Source: Neobacillus jeddahensis (GTDB lineage: Bacteria > Bacillota > Bacilli > Bacillales > Cytobacillaceae). From it: a stretch of DNA of 64,000 nt. Below the pieces are notes generated by a model. It did not search any database, was not told the origin of the DNA, and saw nothing but the letters and a program-made list of their open reading frames with translations. The translations under genes were made by a program, and so were the position numbers. This document shows positions 53,987 through 63,278 of this stretch, piece by piece. Where the stretch lies: contig NZ_CCAS010000016.1 of the NCBI RefSeq assembly GCF_000612625.1, positions 1-64,000 of the forward strand, written 5' to 3'. Position 1 is the stretch's first letter, and the number at the start of each line of letters is the position of its first letter.

Positions 53987-54314
53987 GCTTCGTTCTCCCA
54001 ATAACCTTGTTCATAACCTGAACAAAATCCTGCCATTCACGAGTTTTTTCGCCTAAAAGATCTTTTCCTGCGTTGGTAATCTTATAATACTTGCGTGCGG
54101 GACCCTTCTCTTGCTCTTGCCAGTAACATTCAATGTATTCTTGCTTTTCAAGCTTATGAAGTGCCGGGTATAAGGTTCCTTCTTTTACACTTAATCCATT
54201 ATCACTGCGCTTTTCTAATTCTTTTACTAATTCGTAGCCATACATATCACGTTCATTTAACAATTGAAGTAAGATTAAGGATGTACTCCCCTTGACCAAT
54301 TCTCGGTTAAACAT
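53967..54314 (-). CDS. PadR-family transcriptional regulator
   Basis: A 115-residue PadR winged-helix protein: [48 protein letters not shown], then [13 protein letters not shown], followed by a C-terminal helix for dimerisation. It likely represses its own operon (padR-HAAS-DUF4173). The start codon follows AGGTGA. A dyad at 54324-54342 covers the promoter start region. Confidence 0.93.
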   Translation of the reverse strand: MFNRELVKGSTSLILLQLLNERDMYGYELVKELEKRSDNGLSVKEGTLYPALHKLEKQEYIECYWQEQEKGPARKYYKITNAGKDLLGEKTREWQDFVQVMNKVIGRTKHGTAEE

Positions 54315-54323
54315 TTTTTCACC

Positions 54324-54378
54324 TACCTAGATATTTTAGGTACAAAGAAATTCTACAACGGATTGATATTGTTGTAAA
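54324..54378 (-). promoter_or_regulatory. padR promoter and autoregulatory dyad
   Basis: Minus-strand TTTACA (54373-54378), 17-nt spacer and TAGAAT (54350-54355) form the promoter. TACCTA-N7-TAGGTA (54324-54342) lies at the transcript start and overlaps the ribosome site, ideal for PadR self-repression. Confidence 0.6.
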
Positions 54379-54580
54379 GCCGTAGAGAAAACTTTTTTGC
54401 AAAAATGGGACCAAGCTTTTATACTCCATTGCACTAAAATGAGCTGTATTCCATAAAATATAGTAGGAATATACATGGTAAATGGCACGCATGATATAAC
54501 CATTTCTTATTTTATAAAAACATTCAAGCATAAATATTCCATTTTTCTCCCATACTAAGAAAAAACTTGAGGTGAATAAA

Positions 54581-54787
54581 ATGGGACTACTAAACTCAAT
54601 TAATCAGTGGAGAGAGACAAAGTATCAAAATCACGTCTCCACAATGAAAGATCAGGGTAAATGTCCAGATTGTCAAGGACGGGGCTATACTGTCTACCCT
54701 TATAATGAATATGCCTACTTTAATTCATTTGAATGCCCGGGCTGTCAAGGCAGCGGCCAATACACTGATTGGGAAGAAATTCGCTAA
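54581..54787 (+). CDS. Small DnaJ-type zinc-finger protein
   Basis: A 68-residue protein with two CxxCxGxG motifs: CPDCQGRG and CPGCQGSG, the DnaJ-type zinc-binding unit, separated by about 20 residues. The N-terminus is a short charged helix. ATG 54581 has GAGGTG at 6 nt; the upstream GTG overlaps it. It is a tiny zinc protein of unknown role, perhaps in protein folding or RNA handling. Confidence 0.78.
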   Translation: MGLLNSINQWRETKYQNHVSTMKDQGKCPDCQGRGYTVYPYNEYAYFNSFECPGCQGSGQYTDWEEIR

Positions 54788-54820
54788 GAATCATAAACAT
54801 ATTAGTTTACGACGTTTGTC

Positions 54821-54863
54821 GAGCAAAGAACCCTTCATGGACGACATGAAGGGTTCTTTGCTC
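54821..54863. terminator. 19-bp perfect hairpin between convergent genes
   Basis: The stem GAGCAAAGAACCCTTCATG (54821-54839) pairs exactly with 54845-54863, with a 5-nt loop. A T-run appears only about 16 nt later on the plus strand and none on the minus side. It most likely terminates both convergent genes but is not a typical intrinsic terminator. Confidence 0.55.
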
Positions 54864-54867
54864 AGCC

Positions 54868-55866
54868 TTAACCTCGCTTTTTTAATTGACTTTGATAGAT
54901 TTTGGCCGTTCGCACCTCAACGGTTAACGAGCCTTTCTTAACAATCGTCTTTAAGAGCAAGGGTACACCTGTAGTATTTTTAAATCTAAAATCTTTCCCT
55001 CCATAAGAAACCGTTGCATCTCTTCCTGTCGGAACGTAGCCCACATGCAAGGAATGGTGATGTTTTTCAATATAACTCACCGCAAGTTGATCAATGGCAT
55101 TATACAAGGTTGATGATGTTTGGCAGATGCCCCCGCCGATGCCATCCACCAATTTCCCTTCTACAATTTCCGGAGCTGGCTGGTATCCATGCTCTGCATC
55201 ACTAGGTCCCACTGTAGTGTTAAAAGAAAAGGAATCCTCTGAACCAATGATAACATTATGAATTGCCGCTGCTGATAAGGCAATGTTTTGTGTCCGACCT
55301 GCGATCCCGCTATTAAAAGAGGTCGAAAAAGAGGCAACGACTACTTCCCCTAGTTGCGCTGCTTCTTCTCGCTTGTAGCCGCTCTCGGTAGCATAGAGAG
55401 GTAGTTCCACATCGCCCCCTTTTACGGAGGCTTGTATAATTTTATTTGCTAACTCCTCTTCTTCGAGGATGGTTTGTGGAGTTCCTTTTATAATTTGTCC
55501 ATTGGCATCAAGCCTGTCCAGTATCATTCTTTTATCATATCCCGGTGTTTCCTTTGTACCTCTCGCTATTTCTTTAGTTAAATTTGCTATTTCAGCTTTA
55601 TACTTCTCATCATCTGTTTTATATCCCAATTCCTTCGGATTAAAGGTTTTAATAATGCTTTTTGTGTTCGGATCAACAATATTGATAAAAACAGGTATAT
55701 CCTCTTCTTTTTTCTTTTCTTCCTTTACTTTTTGCTCATTTTTGTTTTTCTGTTCCTGTGCCGATTCCTTTGCTTCTGTTTTTTTCGTCTTCTGTTCCGA
55801 ACAAGCAGCTAGTCCCATTAAACTAACTGCAACTAAGATTGACAATAACCTAAAGTACTTTTTCAT
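54868..55866 (-). CDS. VanW-family lipoprotein
   Basis: A 332-residue lipoprotein: signal peptide and lipobox LAAC, a Lys/Glu-rich linker, an N-terminal domain, then a VanW domain with FSFNTTVGPSDAEHGYQPAPEI, GGGICQTSSTLYNA, HHHSLHVGY and DATVSYGGKDFRF. VanW-domain proteins of spore formers are cell-surface proteins of unclear role. ATG 55866 has GGGGAG just upstream; the longest ORF adds 35 residues without a ribosome site and would bury the signal peptide. Confidence 0.85.
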   Translation of the reverse strand: MKKYFRLLSILVAVSLMGLAACSEQKTKKTEAKESAQEQKNKNEQKVKEEKKKEEDIPVFINIVDPNTKSIIKTFNPKELGYKTDDEKYKAEIANLTKEIARGTKETPGYDKRMILDRLDANGQIIKGTPQTILEEEELANKIIQASVKGGDVELPLYATESGYKREEAAQLGEVVVASFSTSFNSGIAGRTQNIALSAAAIHNVIIGSEDSFSFNTTVGPSDAEHGYQPAPEIVEGKLVDGIGGGICQTSSTLYNAIDQLAVSYIEKHHHSLHVGYVPTGRDATVSYGGKDFRFKNTTGVPLLLKTIVKKGSLTVEVRTAKIYQSQLKKRG

Positions 55867-56143
55867 GTCTCCCCAACTTTTCTCATGAATTATAAAAAAG
55901 AATAAATTGCAATATATATTATGACGAATCAAACAGGATTTCGTTTCAAATTTTTTCCTATTCCACTCCATTTTTTTACTATACTCCTACAAACTTTTGA
56001 ATTCACTTTAATTTTGGTCTATTTTAGCACTTTATCCTGGTCATAAATGAAAAGTAAACATCAGCCCCCAAAGACCTAGGTATAAACAAACGGAATTAGT
56101 AAATAGTAATCAATAAGTATGTTTATTTTTTGGAGGTGCAAAA

Positions 56144-56482
56144 ATGTCTGTCTATGTCTATCAGACGTTTGTGATTAAACAGGATAAATTTAAGGAAGGG
56201 ATTGAAAACTTAAAGGAAATTAAGAAGTTTAGAAATGAAAATTATGACCAACATGTCGAGATATTGACCCCTATTTCGGGAGAGGATCATACATATGCCC
56301 TATTATCAAAATACGAGGGATTAGCAGAAATGGAGTTACAAAATAAAAAAATGTTTGATGATGAAGAGTATGTCGAGTTAATCGGTCCTTTTTTTCTTGA
56401 AAATATCGTAGAGGGTAGTATGTATACTCAGATTTACCGTTCACTAAACGAAGGGAAAAGTGACAAAAAGAAAGATAAATAA
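56144..56482 (+). CDS. Small dimeric alpha/beta-barrel protein (ABM-like)
   Basis: A 112-residue protein whose pattern (YQTFVIKQDKFKEGIENLKEIKKF, EILTPISGEDHTYALLSKYEGLAEME) resembles antibiotic-biosynthesis-monooxygenase-type ferredoxin-like folds. The end is Lys-rich. GGAGGTG precedes ATG 56144. It stands alone with no cofactor motif. A regulatory or quinone-related role is possible but unsupported. Confidence 0.68.
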   Translation: MSVYVYQTFVIKQDKFKEGIENLKEIKKFRNENYDQHVEILTPISGEDHTYALLSKYEGLAEMELQNKKMFDDEEYVELIGPFFLENIVEGSMYTQIYRSLNEGKSDKKKDK

Positions 56483-56516
56483 TGTGTATGAACTAAGAAA
56501 AGAATCTTAAAAAAAC

Positions 56517-56545
56517 AAAAAAGGGCTATTCGCCCCTTTTTAATT
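56517..56545. terminator. Short terminator between convergent genes
   Basis: AAAAAAGGGC and GCCCCTTTTT flank a 5-nt loop (56517-56545). The GC part of the stem is only about 4-5 bp, but A and T runs on both sides suit both genes. Confidence 0.55.
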
Positions 56546-56558
56546 TTATCAGATAAAA

Positions 56559-57977
56559 TTAATCTCGCTCTAACAGTGCAGCACCAGCAATACCAGGTGC
56601 AGTCATTTCATAAATGTTTAAGATAAGGTCTAATTCTTCTTCTGTTAGTACATCATATTTTAAGCATAATTCACGTACTGATTTTCCGCTGATGGTCGCT
56701 TCTCTTGCAATACGTGCCGCAACCTCATATCCCAAGTGTGGATTGACAGCTGTAATAATCCCCACACTTTTTTCGACATATTCTTTTAAACGTACTTCAT
56801 TTGCTTCGATACCTTTTAGGCAAAAATCTGTAAATGAACGGAATCCATTGTTCATTATACTAATGGATTGCAGCAAATTAAAGACTAATACCGGCTCCAT
56901 CACATTCAATTCAAGCTGGCCTGCTTCTGATGCCAAACAAATGGTGTGGTCATTTCCAATCACCTGGAAGGCAATTTGATTGATAAGCTCAGGCATGACA
57001 GGATTCACTTTTCCCGGCATAATCGAAGATCCTGGCTGGCGGGCTGGCAGGATAATTTCCGCTAGACCTGCCCGTGGACCAGATGCCATTAAGCGAAGAT
57101 CATTGGCTATTTTGGACATATTCATCATGCAAACCTTTAATGAGGCCGATACCTCAGTATACGCATCAGTATTTTGTGTAGCATCGACAAGATGTTCAGC
57201 ATTAACAAGGGGGAGCCCACTTATTTCAGCTAACTGTTTCACAACATCGATAATGTATTTAGGATCTGCATTTAATCCAGTTCCAACGGCTGTTGCCCCC
57301 ATATTTACTTCAAATAAATGAACCTTTGATTGTGAAATTCGTTTAATATCTCGTTCAAGTACACGTGAATATGCTTCAAATTCTTGGCCAAGACGAATAG
57401 GAACTGCATCTTGAAGATGTGTACGCCCCATCTTGATCACGTTTTCAAACTGCTTTGCTTTTCCCTTAAAAACACTTTGCATATCACTCATCGTCTCAAG
57501 CAATTTTTCAAGTAAGTTTAGGGTAGCAATATGAATAGCTGTAGGAAAGACATCATTTGTGGATTGTGACATATTCACATGTGTGTTCGGGCTTAAATGT
57601 CTATATTCCCCTTTTTCATGACCTAACATTTCAAGGGCCCGATTGGCAATAACTTCATTTGCATTCATATTCATCGATGTCCCAGCTCCACCTTGGATCG
57701 GGTCAACAATAAATTGATCATTCCATTTCCCTTCCATTACCTCTTCTGCTGCTTTACTGATGACATTTCCAAGCCCACTATACAAATGACTTGTATTCAT
57801 ATTGGCAATGGCAGCTGCTTTTTTTACCATGGCCAGCGCTTTTATTAATTCTTCATGTATGCGGTAACCCGTAATAGGAAAATTCTCCACTGCTCTTAAT
57901 GTTTGGATCCCATAGTAAGCATCTGAAGGGATTTCTTTTTTTCCTAAAAAGTCTTGTTCGATTCTTTTTGTGTCCAT
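56559..57977 (-). CDS. aspA: Aspartate ammonia-lyase (aspartase)
   Basis: A 472-residue enzyme of the aspartase/fumarase class with the GSSIMPGKVNP signature, an HLSPNTHVNMSQSTND motif and a GRTHLQDAVPIRLGQEF segment. It releases ammonia from aspartate to give fumarate. ATG 57977 has GGTGGGAG 7 nt upstream; the longest ORF start is five codons earlier. B. subtilis ansB belongs to this class. It is single-gene, with no ansA asparaginase beside it. Confidence 0.93.
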   Translation of the reverse strand: MDTKRIEQDFLGKKEIPSDAYYGIQTLRAVENFPITGYRIHEELIKALAMVKKAAAIANMNTSHLYSGLGNVISKAAEEVMEGKWNDQFIVDPIQGGAGTSMNMNANEVIANRALEMLGHEKGEYRHLSPNTHVNMSQSTNDVFPTAIHIATLNLLEKLLETMSDMQSVFKGKAKQFENVIKMGRTHLQDAVPIRLGQEFEAYSRVLERDIKRISQSKVHLFEVNMGATAVGTGLNADPKYIIDVVKQLAEISGLPLVNAEHLVDATQNTDAYTEVSASLKVCMMNMSKIANDLRLMASGPRAGLAEIILPARQPGSSIMPGKVNPVMPELINQIAFQVIGNDHTICLASEAGQLELNVMEPVLVFNLLQSISIMNNGFRSFTDFCLKGIEANEVRLKEYVEKSVGIITAVNPHLGYEVAARIAREATISGKSVRELCLKYDVLTEEELDLILNIYEMTAPGIAGAALLERD

Positions 57978-58280
57978 CGCTCTGTCTCCCACCTTTTATA
58001 AAAAAACAGTCTATTAAGTAACAATCAATTTATTATCACACAAAAATACTATCAGTTAAATATTCTTCTGTCTCTTTTTTCACTATTAATATGATAATAA
58101 CTTGTCCAGATTGGTTGAATATGTCGAACAATAAATAAATTGTAGAAATTTGTCTGAATTTTTAATCTTTAAAAACGTAATATTAAAACTATATACATGT
58201 TATAATCAGAGAAAAATTATTTCAATATTATAAATTCAAATAAGAAATAGGGGAATGAAAGGAAGGATTAATAGTAAATC
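57978..58280. promoter_or_regulatory. Divergent region before the P450 gene
   Basis: This gap of about 300 bp has an extended -10 TGTTATAAT (TATAAT at 58201-58206) for the P450 gene with no good -35. AAGGAAGGA (58259-58267) is the ribosome site, rather far (13 nt) from ATG 58281. The aspA promoter cannot be placed with confidence. No MarR-type palindrome like that at 61386 was found here. Confidence 0.4.
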
Positions 58281-60704
58281 ATGCTAACAACTGCCATTGC
58301 AACCATACCACAGCCTAAAACATATGGACCGCTCGGTAATCTCCCACAACTAGATCTAACTCAACCATCACAATCAATCATGAAGCTCTCATACGAGTAC
58401 GGCCCCATTTTCAAACTTAAATTCCCTTCTGGATCAGGGATATTTATTTCCAGCGCAGAATTAGTTGCAGATGCTTCAGATGAATCCCGTTTTGACAAAC
58501 TTGTTAATGCCCCCTTGCAAAAGGTCCGTTCGTTCTCAGGTGATGGTCTTTTTACAAGCTGGACAAAAGAAGAAAATTGGCGAAAAGCACACAACATACT
58601 TCTCCCCAGTTTCAGCCAAAGTGCAATGAAAGGTTATCATTCCATGATGGTTGATATTGCCTTTCAGCTCATCCAAAAATGGGCACGGTTAAATTCAGAT
58701 GAAAGTATTGATGTTCCTGAAGATATGACTAGACTCACTTTAGATACAATTGGTTTATGTGGCTTCAATTATCGTTTTAACAGCTTTTATCGGGAAAAAC
58801 CGCATCGATTTATTAAAAGTATGGGGAGAGCGCTTGACGAAGCCATGAATCAAAGTAATCGCCTCGGTGTACAGGATAAATTAATGGTGAAGAAAAAACG
58901 CCAGTTTCATCGGGATATCCAGTATATGTTTTCACTTGTCGACTCTATCATTGAAGAACGTAAAGCTAGTGAGGATTATGATGCTGAAGACCTTCTGTCT
59001 CGGATGCTTAAAAGTGCAGACCCTGAGACAGGTGAAACCCTGAGTGATGAAAATATCCGCTATCAAATTATAACTTTTTTGATTGCCGGTCATGAAACCA
59101 CCAGCGGATTGCTATCATTTGCCCTTTATTTTCTCATGAAGCATCCTGAAAAATTAGCAAAAGCCTATGAGGAAGTAGATCGTGTCCTGGATGGTGATAC
59201 TCCCACTTATCAGCAGGTTCGCGAATTAAAATATATACGAATGATCTTAAATGAATCATTAAGACTTTGGCCAACCGCGCCCCTCTTTTCGTTGTATGCG
59301 AAGGAAGACACATTGTTGGCAGATAAATACCCTCTAAAAAGAAGAGACGTTGTTAATATCCTACTCCCTAAACTGCACCGAGATCCAACAGCATGGGGAG
59401 AAGATGTAGAGGAGTTCAAACCAGAAAGATTCGCAGATCGAAAAAAGGTGCCTTTCCATGCTTATAAACCGTTTGGAAATGGACAACGTGCTTGTATTGG
59501 ACAGCAATTCGCTATGCATGAAGCCACACTATTGATCGGGATGATTTTAAAACATTTTGAATTAATTGATCATACAAATTATCAATTGAAGATTAAGGAA
59601 ACACTAACATTTAAACCTGATAATTTAACCTTAAAAGTCCGTCCGCGTCAAACTTTTTATTCTGCACCGCTAAAGCAGGATGTAACAAGCGCAGTAGACC
59701 TACCGGAAAAACCAGTTCTGCCATCGAGGCTGAAAGAAGGGGGTGCCCACAACACTCCACTTCTTGTATTATATGGTTCAAACATGGGAACAGCTGAGGG
59801 AATCGCACGTGATTTAGCAGTTACAGCCCGATTCAAGGGCTTCCATAGTGAAATTGCCCCACTTGACGAATTTGTCAGGAATCTACCAAAGGAAGGACTA
59901 GTTGTCATTATTAGCTCATCTTACAATGGAAATCCTCCAAAAAATGCCCGTAAATTTGTTAAGTGGCTGAAGGAAGGAAAGTCTGAAGAATTGAATGGCG
60001 TTACGTACGCTGTTTTTGGCTGTGGCGATACCAATTGGGCAAGCACGTACCAAATTATCCCTACCTTTCTTGATGAAAAGCTTGCGGAAATGGGAGCAAC
60101 CCGCCTCAGTCAAAAGGGGCAAGGTGATGCGAGCAATGATTTTGAAAAACAATTTGAATTGTGGCACGATCAGTTATGGTCAGAGGTTTTCAATACGTAC
60201 AGCTTAGAAAACCCAGACGACTATGATGAGCTAAGCACTCCTTTATCGGTTCAATTTATTAGTGATTTAAACGAGGCTGTTTCAAGCAATTCCTCTTCCC
60301 CAACTGGGGTAGATTCGGCAGTGCTACCACAGAATTCAACTGAACTTGTTGAACGTGTCCTCCTGCGCTTTGGTTTAAAGCATCAGGAACACGTCATTAT
60401 TAGTGGTAACAGTCGATCAATTACGTTCCTTCCATTAGACTTCCCTATCCGTATAGGGGATTTACTAAAGTATAGTGTGAATTTAACGGAGACTGTCACA
60501 CCTAGCCAACTTCGTGAACTAGCTGAGTACACCGTTTGCCCACCGCATAAAAGAGAATTAGAACTACTTCTTAACGAAAACAAGCAAGGAGCAGTAACTC
60601 ATGCAGGATTAACCATGTTAGACTTATTGGAAAAATATCCTGCCTGTGAACTTCCATTCGAAAGATTTATTGGACTGTTATCGTCGATTAAAAACCCGTA
60701 CTAA
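58281..60704 (+). CDS. CYP102-type P450-flavodoxin fusion lacking the FAD/NADPH reductase module
   Basis: An 807-residue protein. Residues 1-460 are a P450 close to CYP102A1 (BM3): [14 protein letters not shown] [16 protein letters not shown] in the I-helix, ExxR (NESLRLWP), and heme loop [10 protein letters not shown] with C405. Residues 492-635 are an FMN flavodoxin ([29 protein letters not shown]). Residues 665-807 align with the connecting domain ([28 protein letters not shown]) and stop at IKNPY, precisely where BM3 continues into RPRYYSISSS. About 60 residues before the connecting domain, the first half of the FAD barrel, are missing too. There is no frameshift; a stop and hairpin follow. 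A fatty-acid hydroxylase needing another reductase, or a decayed enzyme. Confidence 0.85.
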   Translation: MLTTAIATIPQPKTYGPLGNLPQLDLTQPSQSIMKLSYEYGPIFKLKFPSGSGIFISSAELVADASDESRFDKLVNAPLQKVRSFSGDGLFTSWTKEENWRKAHNILLPSFSQSAMKGYHSMMVDIAFQLIQKWARLNSDESIDVPEDMTRLTLDTIGLCGFNYRFNSFYREKPHRFIKSMGRALDEAMNQSNRLGVQDKLMVKKKRQFHRDIQYMFSLVDSIIEERKASEDYDAEDLLSRMLKSADPETGETLSDENIRYQIITFLIAGHETTSGLLSFALYFLMKHPEKLAKAYEEVDRVLDGDTPTYQQVRELKYIRMILNESLRLWPTAPLFSLYAKEDTLLADKYPLKRRDVVNILLPKLHRDPTAWGEDVEEFKPERFADRKKVPFHAYKPFGNGQRACIGQQFAMHEATLLIGMILKHFELIDHTNYQLKIKETLTFKPDNLTLKVRPRQTFYSAPLKQDVTSAVDLPEKPVLPSRLKEGGAHNTPLLVLYGSNMGTAEGIARDLAVTARFKGFHSEIAPLDEFVRNLPKEGLVVIISSSYNGNPPKNARKFVKWLKEGKSEELNGVTYAVFGCGDTNWASTYQIIPTFLDEKLAEMGATRLSQKGQGDASNDFEKQFELWHDQLWSEVFNTYSLENPDDYDELSTPLSVQFISDLNEAVSSNSSSPTGVDSAVLPQNSTELVERVLLRFGLKHQEHVIISGNSRSITFLPLDFPIRIGDLLKYSVNLTETVTPSQLRELAEYTVCPPHKRELELLLNENKQGAVTHAGLTMLDLLEKYPACELPFERFIGLLSSIKNPY

Positions 60705-60710
60705 TAATAA

Positions 60711-60753
60711 AATGGCCGAAGACATGTTATTGTCCAATTCTTCGGCCATTTAC
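60711..60753 (+). terminator. Probable terminator after the P450 fusion
   Basis: AATGGCCGAAGA (60711-60722) pairs perfectly with TCTTCGGCCATT (60739-60750), followed only by TT. The stem is strong, the T-run weak. Confidence 0.6.
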
Positions 60754-60842
60754 TATAACTAGTTACACAATAAAAATGCAAGAAAACAACTCTCACACTC
60801 ATTATATAAAGACAAAAAATAACCAGTTGAATTTTAATAGTT

Positions 60843-61268
60843 CTATTTAAGCAAAGCTTGATTAAATTTTTTTAGGAGCTCTCCAAATACTTCACATTCA
60901 TCATCAGGCCAATCTTGTATGAGGCCTGCAATTCTTTCCAGGCGGGACTGCATATGCTCGTTTAATTCCTTTGTGCCTACCTCCGTTATTTGAAACGAGT
61001 ACGCCCTTCCATCTACTGGATCAGGAATTTTAAAAAGATATCCCTTTTGCTCTAATACAGCTGCTTGGCGGCTAACTGTTGAAATATCCAACTGGAACTC
61101 TTCTGCTAAAACCTTTACGCCAACCGCTCCCTTCATAGCTATTCGACGGAGAAGTAAATAGGCTGATCGGTCAAGATTCCAGATTTTTTTATTGGTTGTC
61201 ACTGATGTTGTTCTACGGATTAGGATCGCTAATTCAAGCTCGATCGTTTCCAAAGATTTCTCTTGCAT
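60843..61268 (-). CDS. MarR-family transcriptional regulator
   Basis: A 141-residue MarR protein: N-terminal dimer helix, winged helix (KVLAEEFQLDISTVSRQAAVLEQKGYL, wing DPVDGRAYSFQIT), and C-terminal dimer helices. ATG 61268 has GAGGGT 8 nt upstream; the TTG at 61277 is weaker. It is divergent from the CBS-MFS genes with a 13-bp palindrome in the shared intergenic region, and convergent with the P450 gene. It likely represses its neighbours on ligand-free binding. Confidence 0.9.
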   Translation of the reverse strand: MQEKSLETIELELAILIRRTTSVTTNKKIWNLDRSAYLLLRRIAMKGAVGVKVLAEEFQLDISTVSRQAAVLEQKGYLFKIPDPVDGRAYSFQITEVGTKELNEHMQSRLERIAGLIQDWPDDECEVFGELLKKFNQALLK

Positions 61269-61366
61269 TTCTATCAACCCTCACAGTTTACTAATACCTA
61301 CTATGATATCACATTATCCCTGCCACTTATCAAATCATAGATCTAGAGGAATAACGAAAAACATCA

Positions 61367-61422
61367 TTGACGTAGTGAATATTAGTTGTATAATACAATC
61401 ATATACTTTCATTATACAACTA
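61367..61422 (+). promoter_or_regulatory. CBS-MFS promoter overlapped by MarR-type operators
   Basis: TTGACG (61367-61372), 16-nt spacer and TATAAT (61389-61394) form the promoter. The -10 lies inside the palindrome TTGTATAATACAA (61386-61398). A perfect 11-bp inverted repeat TAGTTGTATAA (61383-61393) and TTATACAACTA (61412-61422) brackets it, giving two sites about 29 bp apart. MarR control is inferred from the position beside the marR gene. Confidence 0.62.
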
Positions 61423-61454
61423 GTTTTTTCAAATTGAAAAGAAGGAGAAAATTT

Positions 61455-61910
61455 ATGAAAGCACATGAAATCATGATCCCACAAGTTCATAAAGTGAAAG
61501 AAAGTGATTCGGTTCGTTCCGTGATTGAAAAATTCATTGAACATCGAATTAGTGGTCTCCCTGTAGTCAATGACCGTAACGAGGTTGTTGGCTTTGTCAG
61601 CGACGGGGATATCCTCCGCTATATTGGTAAGCATGAAGATCGAATCGTCGATAATTTTTATTATGCCTTTGTCATAAAAGGTGATGACGAGGAATTTGAG
61701 GAAAGAGAACAACGATTGTTGCAATTAAATGTTCTGGAGATTGCTAAAAAGAAAGTGATAAAGGTTACCTGGGATGAAGACATGGAAAACATTGCTGCTG
61801 TTTTAGGAAAAAAACAGATAAAAAAGGTTCCGGTCGAACGTAATGGGGTATTGGTTGGAATCATTAGTCGAGGCGATGTCATCAGAAATACGTTCAAATC
61901 TATATTATAA
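61455..61910 (+). CDS. CBS-domain pair protein
   Basis: A 151-residue protein with two CBS repeats: MIPQVHKVKESDSVRSVIEKFIEHRISGLPVVND ... VVGFVSDGDILRYI, and VIKVTWDEDMENIAAVLGKKQIKKVPVERN ... LVGIISRGDVIR. Stand-alone CBS pairs bind adenine nucleotides or SAM. AAGGAG precedes ATG 61455. It is 59 nt upstream of the MFS gene, so probably one operon with it. The role is likely regulatory. Confidence 0.9.
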   Translation: MKAHEIMIPQVHKVKESDSVRSVIEKFIEHRISGLPVVNDRNEVVGFVSDGDILRYIGKHEDRIVDNFYYAFVIKGDDEEFEEREQRLLQLNVLEIAKKKVIKVTWDEDMENIAAVLGKKQIKKVPVERNGVLVGIISRGDVIRNTFKSIL

Positions 61911-61969
61911 CAACTATTCATTCGAATATGAGATTCGGGAGAAATTTACTTAAAAAAGGAGTAATATGA

Positions 61970-63214
61970 ATGTCATCAACACCACCAACTGTTTCATCAA
62001 CCAAAACAAAAATAGATTCCTCAATTGAGGTTAAAAGTAGTTTATTTGCACAGCCAAAGTCTGTTTGGGCCGTATTCTTTGCCGGTATTATTGCCTTCAT
62101 GGGTTTAGGACTTGTTGACCCTATTTTGCCTGCCATAGCTGAACAGTTACATGCCTCGCATAGTCAAGTGACTTTGCTCTTTACAAGCTATAACGCTGTT
62201 ATGGCCGTTGCCATGCTGATAACGGGAATGATCTCATCAAGATTAGGGATTAAGTGGACACTGCTTACCGGAATTGTGATCATTGCCATATTTTCAGCCC
62301 TTGGTGGTATCTCAAACGGTATCTGGACACTGGTCAGCCTTCGCGGTGGTTGGGGACTTGGGAATGCCTTGTTTGTGGCAACAGCATTAGCTGCGATTGT
62401 CTCTCTTTCCAATAGTGGTACAGCAAAGGCAATTATTTTATATGAGGCGGCAATTGGGTTAGGCATATCAGTCGGCCCACTCCTCGGAGGTTGGTTAGGC
62501 GCTATGTCTTGGAGAGGCCCGTTCCTTGGGGTTGCTGCACTAATGGTAATCGCCTTTATCGGGTTAATATTGTTAATGCCGAATACTAACAATCACAAAG
62601 TGGGTCAACCAAAAATATCTATATTAGATCCCTTCCGTGCCTTAAAGCACCGATCTTTATTAATCTTTGGTATTGCAGCTGCCTTATACAACTTTGGCTT
62701 TTTCACTTTGCTCGCATATGCCCCGTTTGTCATGGGGTTAGATGAACATGGTCTCGGCTTTGTGTTCCTTGGATGGGGAATCTTGTTGGCGATTACGTCT
62801 GTATTCATGGCACCGAAGCTGCAGCAATGGTTTGGAACGATAAAATCTATGTGTGCGATGTTAATCTTGTTTTCTTTACTTCTTTTTGCCATGGGTATCT
62901 GGACATCAACACAGTGGCTCATTATTGCGGCTGTAATTGCGGCTGGAGCCTTATTAGGAAATAATAATACCTTAATTACAACAGCAGTAATGAATGCCGC
63001 TCCAGTGGAACGTGCGACGGCATCTGCAGCCTATAGCTTTCTTCGCTTTATCGGTGGTGCAATTGCCCCATTTATGGCTGGGAAACTCGCCGAAATTTAT
63101 AATCCTTCCGTCCCATTCATCGTCGGCGGAGCCTTTGTCCTCATTTCTGTATTGTTCATTTTTATTAACCAGCACCACATTAAACATGTAGATGATGTAG
63201 AAACAGGCCATTAA
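61970..63214 (+). CDS. MFS transporter (drug efflux-like)
   Basis: A 414-residue protein with twelve membrane helices and a MFS start (FAGIIAFMGLGLVDPILPAIAEQL), with DHA1-like motif C in AAIGLGISVGPLLGG. The soluble N-terminal 30 residues are Ser/Thr-rich. AAGGAG precedes ATG 61970. It likely exports drugs or other small toxic molecules. It is downstream of the CBS gene, under the MarR-type operator. Confidence 0.88.
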   Translation: MSSTPPTVSSTKTKIDSSIEVKSSLFAQPKSVWAVFFAGIIAFMGLGLVDPILPAIAEQLHASHSQVTLLFTSYNAVMAVAMLITGMISSRLGIKWTLLTGIVIIAIFSALGGISNGIWTLVSLRGGWGLGNALFVATALAAIVSLSNSGTAKAIILYEAAIGLGISVGPLLGGWLGAMSWRGPFLGVAALMVIAFIGLILLMPNTNNHKVGQPKISILDPFRALKHRSLLIFGIAAALYNFGFFTLLAYAPFVMGLDEHGLGFVFLGWGILLAITSVFMAPKLQQWFGTIKSMCAMLILFSLLLFAMGIWTSTQWLIIAAVIAAGALLGNNNTLITTAVMNAAPVERATASAAYSFLRFIGGAIAPFMAGKLAEIYNPSVPFIVGGAFVLISVLFIFINQHHIKHVDDVETGH

Positions 63215-63220
63215 TCAGCT

Positions 63221-63254
63221 GAAAGGATCTGCCATGTGGCAGATCCTTTCCTTT
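63221..63254. terminator. Strong terminator after the MFS gene
   Basis: GAAAGGATCTGCC (63221-63233) pairs with GGCAGATCCTTTC (63238-63250), then CTTTT. It also sits after the convergent YitT gene. Confidence 0.9.
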
Positions 63255-63278
63255 TGTTCATGACCATTGTTTTTAATA

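Noticed and set aside
58281..60704. Truncation of the P450 fusion by a selenocysteine UGA read as stop
   Set aside because: The stop is TAA (followed by another TAA), and the next codons do not continue the reductase in any frame, so recoding cannot explain the short C-terminus.
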